64,000 nucleotides of DNA from an uncultured Candidatus Saccharibacteria bacterium (GTDB lineage Bacteria; Patescibacteriota; Saccharimonadia; Saccharimonadales; Saccharimonadaceae). This document shows positions 1 through 7,475 of this stretch, one piece after another. The notes beneath the pieces are model-generated. The model was not told the DNA's origin and did no database searches. It was given only the letters and a program-made list of their open reading frames with translations. The translations under genes and the position numbers were made by a program. The DNA lies in assembly GCA_938036625.1 (NCBI GenBank), contig CALHQH010000046.1, positions 13,877 to 77,876 of the forward strand. Reading direction: 5' to 3'. Each line of letters starts with the position of its first letter. Position 1 is the first letter of the stretch.

Positions 1-781
1 GGTTTTCCTCAATACGCCAGTCACCGCTACTGAGAATGTTCCCTACTGGCGTACGCACCACTACTGCAGCCGAATCAGGAATGGAGTGATTCACCCGCAC
101 CAGCTCCACACTAAAGGAGTCGCACAGCTGGACGATCTCATGCTCCTCAGGCTTGAGCTCATGATACTCTGGCTCGTAGCTGCCATCGGTCTCGGCCATA
201 GTGCGCTGCAGCATACCCAATGTAAAGGCTGTGCCATAGACTGGCGCAGGCAGCTTGGGGATGATATGCCGAAAGGCACCGATATGGTCGAGGTGCCCGT
301 GGGTAAAGATATGTGCTCGAATCTTGTGCTTATTCTCCTCCAGCCACTGCGTATCGGGGATGATGTAGTTGATGCCTGGGTAGTCGCTACCTGGGAAGAG
401 GAAGCCCATGTCGATGATGATGATATCGTTGTCGTACTCAATGGCTGTCATGTTCTTGCCAATACCCATCTCGCCCACCCCACCAATCGGGATGACCTTG
501 AGCGTTGGGCGCGGCGCACGAGGCCGCTTGGGCTGCATATTGAGAGTAAACTGCTCGCCACCATAGCCATTGTAGACCGACTTATTGACCGGCACATTAA
601 TGACGTGCTGCGAGGCCTGGGCATTGACCCCCTCGCTGGTGCGGCGCTGCGCCCGAAAGACCTCGCCTTTGCGCGTGGTGGTGGCGCTGAGCACCGTGTT
701 GGTTGTCGCTGGTTGTTTACTTGCGTGTGGACGCTTCTTGGCGTCATCTGCCTGGGGTGTGGCCACTCGTCGTTGACCCAT
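1..781 (-). CDS. rnj: Ribonuclease J (metallo-beta-lactamase RNase), N-terminal part
   Basis: RNase J is a zinc-dependent 5'-3' exo/endoribonuclease of the metallo-beta-lactamase/beta-CASP family, used for mRNA decay and rRNA maturation. About 260 residues are visible; the rest runs off the left edge. Residues 1-85 are a basic, low-complexity extension. The family core then starts with VIPIGGVGEMGIGKN, followed by the metal-binding HxHxDH motif as THGHLDHIGA and later the segment LSSGDWRIEEN. The start at 781 is chosen because GAAGGAG lies 7 nt upstream. The lactamase core is characteristic; the long basic N-terminal extension is seen in other bacterial RNase J proteins and may contact RNA or ribosomes (inference). 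Confidence 0.93.
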   Translation of the reverse strand, partial: MGQRRVATPQADDAKKRPHASKQPATTNTVLSATTTRKGEVFRAQRRTSEGVNAQASQHVINVPVNKSVYNGYGGEQFTLNMQPKRPRAPRPTLKVIPIGGVGEMGIGKNMTAIEYDNDIIIIDMGFLFPGSDYPGINYIIPDTQWLEENKHKIRAHIFTHGHLDHIGAFRHIIPKLPAPVYGTAFTLGMLQRTMAETDGSYEPEYHELKPEEHEIVQLCDSFSVELVRVNHSIPDSAAVVVRTPVGNILSSGDWRIEEN

Positions 782-885
782 TGTATCTCACTCCTTCTAA
801 TACATTATTCTGGTTCTACTAATAAGAGACAGGCTAAGAGCCTCAATAAGTGATTGTATTATAGCAGATGATGGTGAGGTGTGTC

Positions 886-912
886 AAAGCCACCTCTCGC
901 GAGGTGGCTTTT
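886..912 (-). terminator. Intrinsic terminator, possibly bidirectional
   Basis: An 11-bp perfect stem (AAAGCCACCTC / GAGGTGGCTTT) with a 4-nt loop lies just downstream of the minus-strand gene ending at 943. T-runs flank the stem on both strands, so it could stop transcription in either direction. Confidence 0.75.
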
Positions 913-942
913 GCTTCGTGTCGCAACGAATTGATAGTGTAT

Positions 943-1848
943 CTATGCACACCAAAATCGCAGCATATCGCTCAAATTTTCGCCTGTTCCCGCTTGGGAG
1001 GCTGGCTGCCATGATGCGCCATCACTTGGGCTGCTGCCATCAGGGTTCTCTGCGCTAGCCGATGCTTCTTCGACGGCAAACGTTGGTGCGCCATTCTCAT
1101 CAGTGGTTCGCGTCATCCGTGTGTATGGCTTCTCATTTGGGTCAGTATTGCCACTTGGACGGAAGCTGCTTGCCGCCGCAACTTCTGTGGCAGGGTTGCT
1201 TGTGATCTGTAGCAGCTCTACCGTCGTCAGCTCGCCAACTGGCTGAGCAGCCCCTGGCTCTTGTGATGTCTCCAGTGTCATCTCCTCTCGGGTGGTTGTC
1301 TTGCCAGTGGTTGTGTCTTTTTGTTTGTGTGCCACCGTCGTTACAACGACGTTTTGCCCATCATGGCTGACGGTAGTTCGCTTCGCTGTAATAATCTCCT
1401 TAATACCCCTACTCTTATCAGTCTGGTACACTGCAAGAGAGTCACCCATATAACGATCTGTCTTCGTCTTGCCCTGCAGCTCGGTATAGCGCGTCGTAAT
1501 GCCATGCAAAACTTCCCTGTCGACCTTCTTTACATCAATCTCACCATCAGGAGTTGTAAATTCTACCTCACGACCCGATTGCCCAAATGGCTCAGCCGTT
1601 GCGGCTGTTTCGCTATGAGTTGGGGCGTCTGCGTGGTTGCTGCAATATGCCGCACCATTTATACCAATAAGTAGGACAGCAAGAGCCGCTGCTTTTTGTC
1701 CAAACGAAAACCGTAATATATCTATCTTATCAGTATCATCAGTAGCACTCTCATTACTTAACGTAATGCGCGAGTTTGTCTCACTCAAAATTGGTTTTCG
1801 TACAAAGCTCCCTTCCATACTGCTTGTTCCCTGCCGGGGTTTCTTCAT
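943..1848 (-). CDS. Hypothetical membrane-anchored protein
   Basis: Function not recognised. The 301-residue product has a hydrophilic N-terminus of about 45 residues, one hydrophobic segment (KAAALAVLLIGINGAAYC) around residues 50-67, and a hydrophilic remainder that would lie outside the cell. The distal part is rich in Thr, Ser, Glu and Ala and ends in a low-complexity tail, with no repeats or catalytic motif that I can identify. AGGAGG sits 8 nt before the ATG at 1848. GTG and ATG codons further upstream (1857, 1854) overlap or abut that site and are less likely starts. A terminator follows at 886-912, so the gene appears to be monocistronic. Confidence 0.7.
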   Translation of the reverse strand: MKKPRQGTSSMEGSFVRKPILSETNSRITLSNESATDDTDKIDILRFSFGQKAAALAVLLIGINGAAYCSNHADAPTHSETAATAEPFGQSGREVEFTTPDGEIDVKKVDREVLHGITTRYTELQGKTKTDRYMGDSLAVYQTDKSRGIKEIITAKRTTVSHDGQNVVVTTVAHKQKDTTTGKTTTREEMTLETSQEPGAAQPVGELTTVELLQITSNPATEVAAASSFRPSGNTDPNEKPYTRMTRTTDENGAPTFAVEEASASAENPDGSSPSDGASWQPASQAGTGENLSDMLRFWCA

Positions 1849-2015
1849 TATCATCACCTCCTGCTTTATTTTACTAATTACCTATTTTACCGCTATAGTA
1901 CTTGGTATTTGCTATATATGTCAAATATGTTCTATTCGGGTCCCAAAGCTAGCAGGCAAAAAGCCGACTACCCCACAATAGCCGGCTCTGTGCTATGCCT
2001 CGCGGCACATTAATT

Positions 2016-4124
2016 TTAGTCTCCATCCACCGTCGTATGAGCAAACTGCCGCGTGCCACGCCAGGCCAAGAAGCCGATGAGAAGCGCGTTTGCCACTAGC
2101 GCAAAGCCAGCCAAGATGAGCATGTGCTGCGTATAGAGCGCGCTATCTACCCCACCCGAGATCGCATGACGATAGGCAATGATGGAATGCGTCATGGGTA
2201 GCCAGGGGTTGATGGCTTGGAAGAAACCAGAGGCTGTTTGGATAGGGAATATTCCCTCGCTGGCGGCTAGTTGGAGCACCATGATGATCATTACCACCAG
2301 CCGGCCAGGGTTATCAAGCACCATCACTACCAGCGTAATGAGCGACATAAAGGCAAGCGAGGCAAGGTAGCTTGTGGCAGCAAATAGCCACGGATGGTCG
2401 GGCTGCAAGCCCACCACATAGACTAGTACTAGCATCATAATCGTTGCTTGCACCAGTGCAGCCAGCCCCAAGACTGACATCTTAGCCAGCCACCAGCGCC
2501 AGGCATTTTCTTGGCGCGAGAAGGTCTTGCGCACTGGGTACATCGTCGTCAGAGCCAACCCACCAACGAAGAGCGCTAGCGAGAGCATGTATGGTGCCAT
2601 GGCATAGCCGTAATTTGGCACACTGCCAGTACTGTGCTCGCTACTCGCCACAGGTGCGGCCATCTGCTGCTGAGCCGCTGGGCTAGTTGGCAGGAGCTTT
2701 ACCTGAGCAGCACCAGTCTGCAGTTTGTGCGCCAGTGTGCTCGAGCCATCCGCCAGCTGGTTGCTTGCCTGCACCAGCGTGCTAGAGTGCTGCTGCAAGG
2801 TAGCTGCACCCTGAGCCAGTTGCCCACTACCCTGCTGAGCTGTTGCGAGATTGCCCGCCACCTGTGCTGCACCAGCCTGGAGTCGCTCGCCACCAGCCCG
2901 CACCGTATTGTACCCCGCAAAGGCAGTGGTGGCTTGTGGGGCGAATTGCTCCACGCCAGTGTTGAGCGCCGCCACACCATTCTTGAGTGTTTGCTGCTGA
3001 GTAGTAAGTGTTTTGGTAAGAGTATCGAGGTTGGCTAACAAGCTCTGCGTTTGCTCGGCAATGGCTTTGGTCTGCTGCAGAGCACTCGCTATGGTCTGCA
3101 GCTCGGGCAGTGTGATGGTCGTGCTACCGCCAGATGCAGCCGCCTGCGCACTAGTCTTTTGGAGGATCGCCCCAGCCGACGCGGCGGGTGCTTGCATTGC
3201 CTGGAGCGCACCCACCACCCGCTGCGCATCTTGGACGACGGCCGCCTGCTGAGCTGCCACCGCTGGTGATGGCTGAGCCACTTGGGCGTTGAGTGTATTT
3301 ATCCCTTGTTTGATCTGCTGCATACCAGCCGTTAGCTGGGCCACTTGGGCCGCCGTTGGCAGTTGGCCAGTCAGCTGCGCTGTGCCCTGCTGGACCTGCA
3401 CTGCACCAGCCTGCAATCGCCCTAAGCCCGCTGTCAGCGTCTGCTGCTTGCTCGCCAGTTGGCTAACACCATTGGTATAGTGAGTAAGACCCGCTTGGAG
3501 CTGCGCCGACCCCTGATGCAAGCGCCCAGCACCATCACCAGCCTGCGCCATGCCATTACCCACTGCACCAATACCCGCTGCCACCTCTTTGAGGTAGGTT
3601 TGGGTCACTTGCTCGGCCACTGTTTCCTTCACTTTTTGCGCGGCTTGGCGGCTAATAACTGCACCAATGTAGTTTTTGGCTGGCGTCAGCTGATACGACA
3701 CCACTGCTTGCTGCGGCTTGTCTTGCCGGAGTGACGCCGCACGCTGTGAGAAATCCTCTGGCACCGTCACTACTGCGTAGTAATAGCCACGGCGCACGCC
3801 ATCATCAGCTTGCTGCTTGGAGACGAATTCCCACTTAAGCGCCTTGCTCTTATGCAGAGACTCGGTCATTGTCCGGCCAATCTGCAGCTCCTTGCCATTG
3901 ATCTGCGCCCCCTTGTCCTCATTCACAAAGGCAATCGGCAGTCGGTCGGTATGCCCATACGGGTCCCACACCGAGCTGAGGAAAAACGCCGCATATATCA
4001 CCGGCACAAAGGCTATTGCTATTACTGCCACCAACAGCGTCTTACTGTACAGTAAGTGCTGCCATTCGGCTTGAACCATCACACTACGGCGGCGCCGGAT
4101 GGCTTGCTTCATCTTCTCACCCAT
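2016..4124 (-). CDS. YhgE/Pip family membrane protein
   Basis: A 702-residue member of the YhgE/Pip family (phage infection protein-like, related to ABC-2 permeases). The N-terminus has one transmembrane helix at about residues 28-52, followed by the conserved region DPYGHTDRLPIAFVNEDKGA and a YYYAVVTVPEDF segment. Residues about 190-490 form a long extracytoplasmic stalk of heptad-like repeats rich in Ala, Gln, Gly and Leu. Five or six helices follow from about residue 505 to 690. The start overlaps the end of the upstream Rrf2 regulator gene by 8 bp (ATGGGTGA), so the two are probably translationally coupled; an alternative ATG at 4112 is also possible. Family members are linked to export or envelope functions, but the substrate here is unknown. 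Co-transcription suggests Rrf2 control. Confidence 0.85.
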   Translation of the reverse strand: MGEKMKQAIRRRRSVMVQAEWQHLLYSKTLLVAVIAIAFVPVIYAAFFLSSVWDPYGHTDRLPIAFVNEDKGAQINGKELQIGRTMTESLHKSKALKWEFVSKQQADDGVRRGYYYAVVTVPEDFSQRAASLRQDKPQQAVVSYQLTPAKNYIGAVISRQAAQKVKETVAEQVTQTYLKEVAAGIGAVGNGMAQAGDGAGRLHQGSAQLQAGLTHYTNGVSQLASKQQTLTAGLGRLQAGAVQVQQGTAQLTGQLPTAAQVAQLTAGMQQIKQGINTLNAQVAQPSPAVAAQQAAVVQDAQRVVGALQAMQAPAASAGAILQKTSAQAAASGGSTTITLPELQTIASALQQTKAIAEQTQSLLANLDTLTKTLTTQQQTLKNGVAALNTGVEQFAPQATTAFAGYNTVRAGGERLQAGAAQVAGNLATAQQGSGQLAQGAATLQQHSSTLVQASNQLADGSSTLAHKLQTGAAQVKLLPTSPAAQQQMAAPVASSEHSTGSVPNYGYAMAPYMLSLALFVGGLALTTMYPVRKTFSRQENAWRWWLAKMSVLGLAALVQATIMMLVLVYVVGLQPDHPWLFAATSYLASLAFMSLITLVVMVLDNPGRLVVMIIMVLQLAASEGIFPIQTASGFFQAINPWLPMTHSIIAYRHAISGGVDSALYTQHMLILAGFALVANALLIGFLAWRGTRQFAHTTVDGD

Positions 4125-4560
4125 TGTTAGCCAACTCCCGAATAATATCTTGCAATGTTACACCCTGCAGCGTCTCAGCCCAGCGTGCCTGAGCCCGATC
4201 GAAGGCACCAAGGATGCTCACCTCACCGCGTTTGATCTTGCTACCATCCGCCTGGCGAGCAAACATCCGCTCGGCCACTCCTTGGTACTGGACGAAGCTC
4301 TCCGTCCCCTCGACTGCCGCCACGATATCCCACAGCGTCAGTTCCGTACTAGCCCGCGCCAGGCGAAAGCCACCACCCGCACCCCTCACCGAGGTAATCA
4401 GCTGGGCTGTTACGAGCTTGCGCGTTACTTTGGTAATATACGTTGGCGACACCCCCATTTGCTTTGCCAAGCTCTGATTCGTCACTGGCGATCGCAGGTC
4501 TGGATGCGCCAGCAAAATCACAATACAGCAGGCCTGCTCGACTGCTCCTGATAATCTCAT
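4117..4560 (-). CDS. Rrf2 family transcriptional regulator
   Basis: A 147-residue winged helix-turn-helix protein of the Rrf2 family (IscR, NsrR, CymR relatives). The helix-turn-helix lies around residues 28-58 (LAKQMGVSPTYITKVTRKL), followed by the family hallmark GAGGGFRLAR and TLWDIVAAVEG. The three cysteines that hold the iron-sulfur cluster in IscR/NsrR are absent; the only cysteines are a pair near residue 11. It probably senses a signal by another route. TAG blocks the frame four codons upstream of the ATG at 4560, so this is the first possible start. The ribosome site is poor, with AGGAGG lying over 40 nt upstream. It overlaps the YhgE gene and is likely autoregulated through the inverted repeat at 4641-4656. 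Confidence 0.88.
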   Translation of the reverse strand: MRLSGAVEQACCIVILLAHPDLRSPVTNQSLAKQMGVSPTYITKVTRKLVTAQLITSVRGAGGGFRLARASTELTLWDIVAAVEGTESFVQYQGVAERMFARQADGSKIKRGEVSILGAFDRAQARWAETLQGVTLQDIIRELANNG

Positions 4561-4640
4561 GGTTTTATATGCGAGGTGCTATGCAGCCCACCCTGCGCAG
4601 CAGCTCACTCCTCCTTTCTTTGATTGTTGATAATGGATAT

Positions 4641-4656
4641 CTAATATCTAGATTAG
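4641..4656 (-). promoter_or_regulatory. Candidate Rrf2 operator
   Basis: CTAATATCTAGATTAG is an inverted repeat (CTAAT/ATTAG arms) with a palindromic CTAG centre region, about 80 bp upstream of the Rrf2 start. An outer pair GATAAT (4629-4634) and ATTATC (4662-4667) is centred on nearly the same point, giving a nested dyad in an AT-rich promoter-like region. Binding by the adjacent regulator is inferred. Confidence 0.45.
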
Positions 4657-4741
4657 CATAGATTATCCCCTTCTGCAAGCCTGTCGTCAGAATATGCCCA
4701 TCTAAAAATCAAGCTACATCTGTAGTCTTGAGCATATATTT

Positions 4742-4769
4742 TGCTGGGCTGATAGATCGCAGCCCAGCA
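4742..4769. terminator. Hairpin terminator downstream of the methyltransferase gene
   Basis: A 10-bp perfect stem TGCTGGGCTG / CAGCCCAGCA with an 8-nt loop lies just past the stop of the minus-strand methyltransferase. The T-rich tail is on the plus strand and the opposite flank is A/T-rich, so directionality is uncertain. Confidence 0.6.
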
Positions 4770-4789
4770 TTTTCTTCTTTGCTTTTGTG

Positions 4790-5645
4790 CTACTTTGCAC
4801 GGCGCGTTAGCGGCTTCGTGCCTTTGTAGAGTAGGTAACGGAACAGCCCCGCCTCATACAGCGTGCTATAGCCATGCGATGCCATCACGGCATTAACGAA
4901 GAATGGCGCAAGCTTCGCATCTGGCTGGATCCAGGCAAATGGCCGGGCGAGCGACCGCAAGCGATGGTATGTTGGCATAACGGCTTCTGTCCAATCGGTC
5001 TCGCTTATATTTGCAAAGCCAGCCTGCTGCAGGGCCTGCGATATCTCACCGGGGTTCTGCTGCCGCACACCAAAGCCACCAGCATGCTGCTCCAAAAAGT
5101 CCATCATGCGCTGCTGACGAACCGACATATGGCGAGCATCGACCTCATAATCGGCAAACACTACACGCCCACCCGGCTTGAGGATGCGATAAAATTCCTG
5201 CATCGTGGCCCGCATATCCTTTGCGTGCGATAGTGTCTCATTCACATACACCACATCGAAATACTCGTCTGGGAAGTCGGTGTGCGAATAATCGCCCAGT
5301 ACAAAGCGCGGCGCAGGAGTCATATGCCGCGACAACTTCTCAGATATCCTAACCTCTCGTGGCGTGATGGTAATACCTATTACCTCACCCCCCCCCATTG
5401 GCCTGGACGAGGTATCGCGCCATCACGCCCTGGCCCGAGCCGGCATCGAGCACACGGTCGGTTGGCTTAAGCTGCAGCTCCTTGGCAAACATCCGCAAGA
5501 AGTTCGCCTGAGCTTGCCGCTCATTCTTCGTCTCGCTCGTCCAATAGCCAGCGTGTTGCGATCGGCCCAGCACCATGTTGTAGCCAGCCCACGAGCCAAA
5601 CCGCGAATAGTATGCTGCCACACCGTTTGTTGTTTTGTCCATCAT
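4790..5645 (-). pseudogene. Class I SAM-dependent methyltransferase, split by a frameshift in a G9 tract
   Basis: Two reading frames together make one methyltransferase of about 284 residues. The first (5645-5385) carries AAYYSRFGSWAGYNMVLGRSQ and SAM motif I, VLDAGSGQGVMARYLV, then stops after QANGGG. The second (from about 5398 to 4790) continues with GEVIGITITPREV, the acidic-loop region LGDYSHTDFPDEYFDVVYVN, and FYRILKPGGRVVFADYEV. The join falls in a run of nine G (5388-5396 on the plus strand as C). Eight G would restore one uninterrupted frame. The overall form resembles sterol/tocopherol-type small-molecule methyltransferases; the substrate is unknown. AAGGAG precedes the start. The gene is either inactive, phase-variable, or affected by a homopolymer sequencing error. 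Confidence 0.8.
5388..5396. repeat. C9/G9 homopolymer tract at a frame break
   Basis: Nine consecutive C on the plus strand (G on the coding strand) lie exactly where the methyltransferase reading frame shifts. Loss of one base reunites the frames. Tracts of this length are prone both to slippage in vivo and to miscalling. Confidence 0.9.
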
Positions 5646-5840
5646 ATTCTCCTTGTTACTGTACTTATCTTATAGTATAGCGTAGAACCGATGGATATAG
5701 CGGATTTGTGGGCCTTTCCCTGGTGTGCCCTCGCTCTAGCTCCCTCCTCCTCTTTGTTGCCTTTCAAATTCTCTCCACTCACTTTATTTTTCCTACCTCA
5801 GATGAGCCTATTTTATAAAAGCATGAGCGATATCACAATT

Positions 5841-5868
5841 ATGACAATGGGGCGATTTGTAGTATCAT
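5841..5868 (+). promoter_or_regulatory. Possible promoter for the 5913 gene
   Basis: ATGACA and TATCAT are separated by 16 bp about 45 bp upstream of the start codon. Neither hexamer is perfect, and the region 5646-5912 between the divergent genes holds no other obvious signal. Confidence 0.35.
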
Positions 5869-5912
5869 ATATAAGTATAAGTGTTATACCAATGAGGTGA
5901 GGAGGAAACACA

Positions 5913-6563
5913 ATGCCAAAACCAGAAGCAGCTGGCCTGCCATGGCCAACCCAAGCAGCCCGTAGACAAACCACGCGCCAGTCTGACCCTGCCATCCGCG
6001 ATAGCAGCGCCTACCGGCAAAAGCCTGCCGACGACACTGAGCGCACCACGTCAGCAACCGCGCAGAGTGAGCTCGATACAACCAAGAGCAAGCTTGCCAC
6101 CCTGCAAAAGGCGCTGCAGCACGTGACCGCCGTCGAGATTGGTGAGGCGCAGCTAGGCACCAGTGCACGCGACTACATCAGCCATGCGCTGGAGGTATCG
6201 CGTGTTTTTTCTGAGCTAGAGCATCGCCGCGTGCCTGTCAATGGCTCGTATAATGGCCAGCCCTTCCAAGTATTGCCCAGCTCCAGCCTCGAGCTGATCG
6301 AGCGCGACCTCGGCCGTGCGAGCTTTGGCCCTTATGGCCCAGCTGGCCTAACCCGCGTTGGCCCTCAGCCCAAAGAAGAGCTCACACTCGACGACTACGT
6401 CGCCGATGCCACTGCTCAAGCCACGGCTGACTACAACACCAAGAAAAAGCAAGCCGACGAGCAAGCCAAAGTCGCCACCGAGCTCCAAACCGCCCAAGAG
6501 CTCCTCGAGCGCAAAGGCTACGGCGTGACCGCACCAGAGGCCGGCAAGACGAAGGCCGCCTAA
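5913..6563 (+). CDS. Hypothetical cytoplasmic protein
   Basis: Function not recognised. The 216-residue product has no signal peptide or membrane segment. The first 60 residues are polar and low complexity. Residues about 50-70 and 140-200 are predicted to be strongly helical and rich in Ala, Gln, Lys, Glu and Thr (for example TAQATADYNTKKKQADEQAK), suggesting coiled coil. A central segment (ARDYISHALEVSRVFSELEH) is followed by a Pro/Gly-containing stretch. GAGGAGGAAACACA precedes the ATG, a strong ribosome site. It is the only plus-strand gene in the first 35 kb, stands alone between a divergent neighbour and its own strong terminator, and is therefore independently expressed. Confidence 0.75.
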   Translation: MPKPEAAGLPWPTQAARRQTTRQSDPAIRDSSAYRQKPADDTERTTSATAQSELDTTKSKLATLQKALQHVTAVEIGEAQLGTSARDYISHALEVSRVFSELEHRRVPVNGSYNGQPFQVLPSSSLELIERDLGRASFGPYGPAGLTRVGPQPKEELTLDDYVADATAQATADYNTKKKQADEQAKVATELQTAQELLERKGYGVTAPEAGKTKAA

Positions 6564-6587
6564 CCAGCTCTTGCACATATACACACC

Positions 6588-6620
6588 AAGGTAAGTATTA
6601 CGACAATGCTTACCTTTTTT
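6588..6620 (+). terminator. Intrinsic terminator
   Basis: A 12-bp stem AAGGTAAGTATT / AATGCTTACCTT (one G-U pair) with a 5-nt loop is followed by a T6 run, 25 bp after the stop codon of the plus-strand gene. Confidence 0.85.
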
Positions 6621-6715
6621 CGTTTGCGTGGCAAAGCTTTTACCGCGCCTCTCTTCTCTTCCTCTACCACTGATTATGAGGCACTATACATCTGAATATA
6701 TCTTCCGAGTATTCA

Positions 6716-7333
6716 TTATTTGTTCTGCGTCGCCTGCTGCACATACGCCACTGCTCGGACGAAGTCGTCGATGAGCGTCTGGCGCATGGCACCGTTGTAT
6801 AGCGCAGCGGCTGGGTGGTAAAGCGGAATGACGACGAACTCTCGCTCGTGCAAGCGCACTTTGCGCGGCTGGCCATGGTCGCGGCTAATGCGTAGATCGG
6901 GGATGAATCCACCACCACTGTGCCGCCCAAGCGTCAGCACCGCCTTTGGCTGGATAATATCGAGCTGCTGCATGAGGTACGGCCAAAAGGCGCGCTTCTC
7001 CTCCGGCAGTGGGTCGCGATTATTGGGTGGGCGATATTTAACGATATTGGTAATATACACATCGCTGCGCACCAGGCCAGCTGTAGCGAGCATTTCGTCG
7101 AGGAACTTCCCCGCCGCCCCCACAAAGGGCTTGCCCTGCAGGTCTTCATTTTTACCGGGCGCTTCTCCCACAAAGACGATGTCGGCATTGGGATTGCCAT
7201 CGCCCAGCACCAGCTGCGTGGCCTGGGCAGCCAGCTCGGGGCAGAGCTTGGCAGCGATAATCTCCTCAGCAAGGTGCGCTAGCTGAGCGGCTTGGGTTTG
7301 GTCTGGCGTGGATGGGTCAAGTGGATGGGTCAT
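6716..7333 (-). CDS. Uracil-DNA glycosylase, family 4-like, lacking most Fe-S ligands
   Basis: This 205-residue protein matches the family 4 (UDGa) pattern. It has the catalytic/uracil-binding block VGEAPGKNEDLQGKPF followed by GAAGKFLDEML, then DVYITNIVKYRPPNNRDPLPEE and the C-terminal YHPAAALYNG box (the family motif is HPSxxL/HPAAAL). These enzymes excise uracil from DNA to begin base-excision repair. Classical family 4 members hold a 4Fe-4S cluster with four cysteines; here only Cys31 (KLCPEL) remains. The canonical KCRPP cysteine is Tyr and the downstream one is also replaced. The start at 7333 is preceded by TATACT only 6 nt upstream and has no good ribosome site, so the mRNA may be leaderless. 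It is a single gene. Confidence 0.9.
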   Translation of the reverse strand: MTHPLDPSTPDQTQAAQLAHLAEEIIAAKLCPELAAQATQLVLGDGNPNADIVFVGEAPGKNEDLQGKPFVGAAGKFLDEMLATAGLVRSDVYITNIVKYRPPNNRDPLPEEKRAFWPYLMQQLDIIQPKAVLTLGRHSGGGFIPDLRISRDHGQPRKVRLHEREFVVIPLYHPAAALYNGAMRQTLIDDFVRAVAYVQQATQNK

Positions 7334-7409
7334 ACACCCAGTATAACAATCGATGGGCGGGTGGAGCAAAAAATGATACTCTAGTAGCGCATCACGTATG
7401 AAATGTATC

Positions 7410-7438
7410 AAAAACACCCCCACAAAAGGAGGTGTTTT
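7410..7438 (-). terminator. Intrinsic terminator of the ABC transporter operon
   Basis: A stem AAAACACC / GGTGTTTT extended by G-C pairs lies about 40 bp past the permease stop, with a T-run in the minus direction. Confidence 0.75.
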
Positions 7439-7475
7439 GCCATGCGAGGAAGCGACGCGCTGAGAGTGCTGCTCC

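Noticed and set aside
86..853. Long plus-strand reading frame opposite RNase J
   Set aside because: It is antisense to a clear RNase J sequence, has no ribosome site and no protein-family features.
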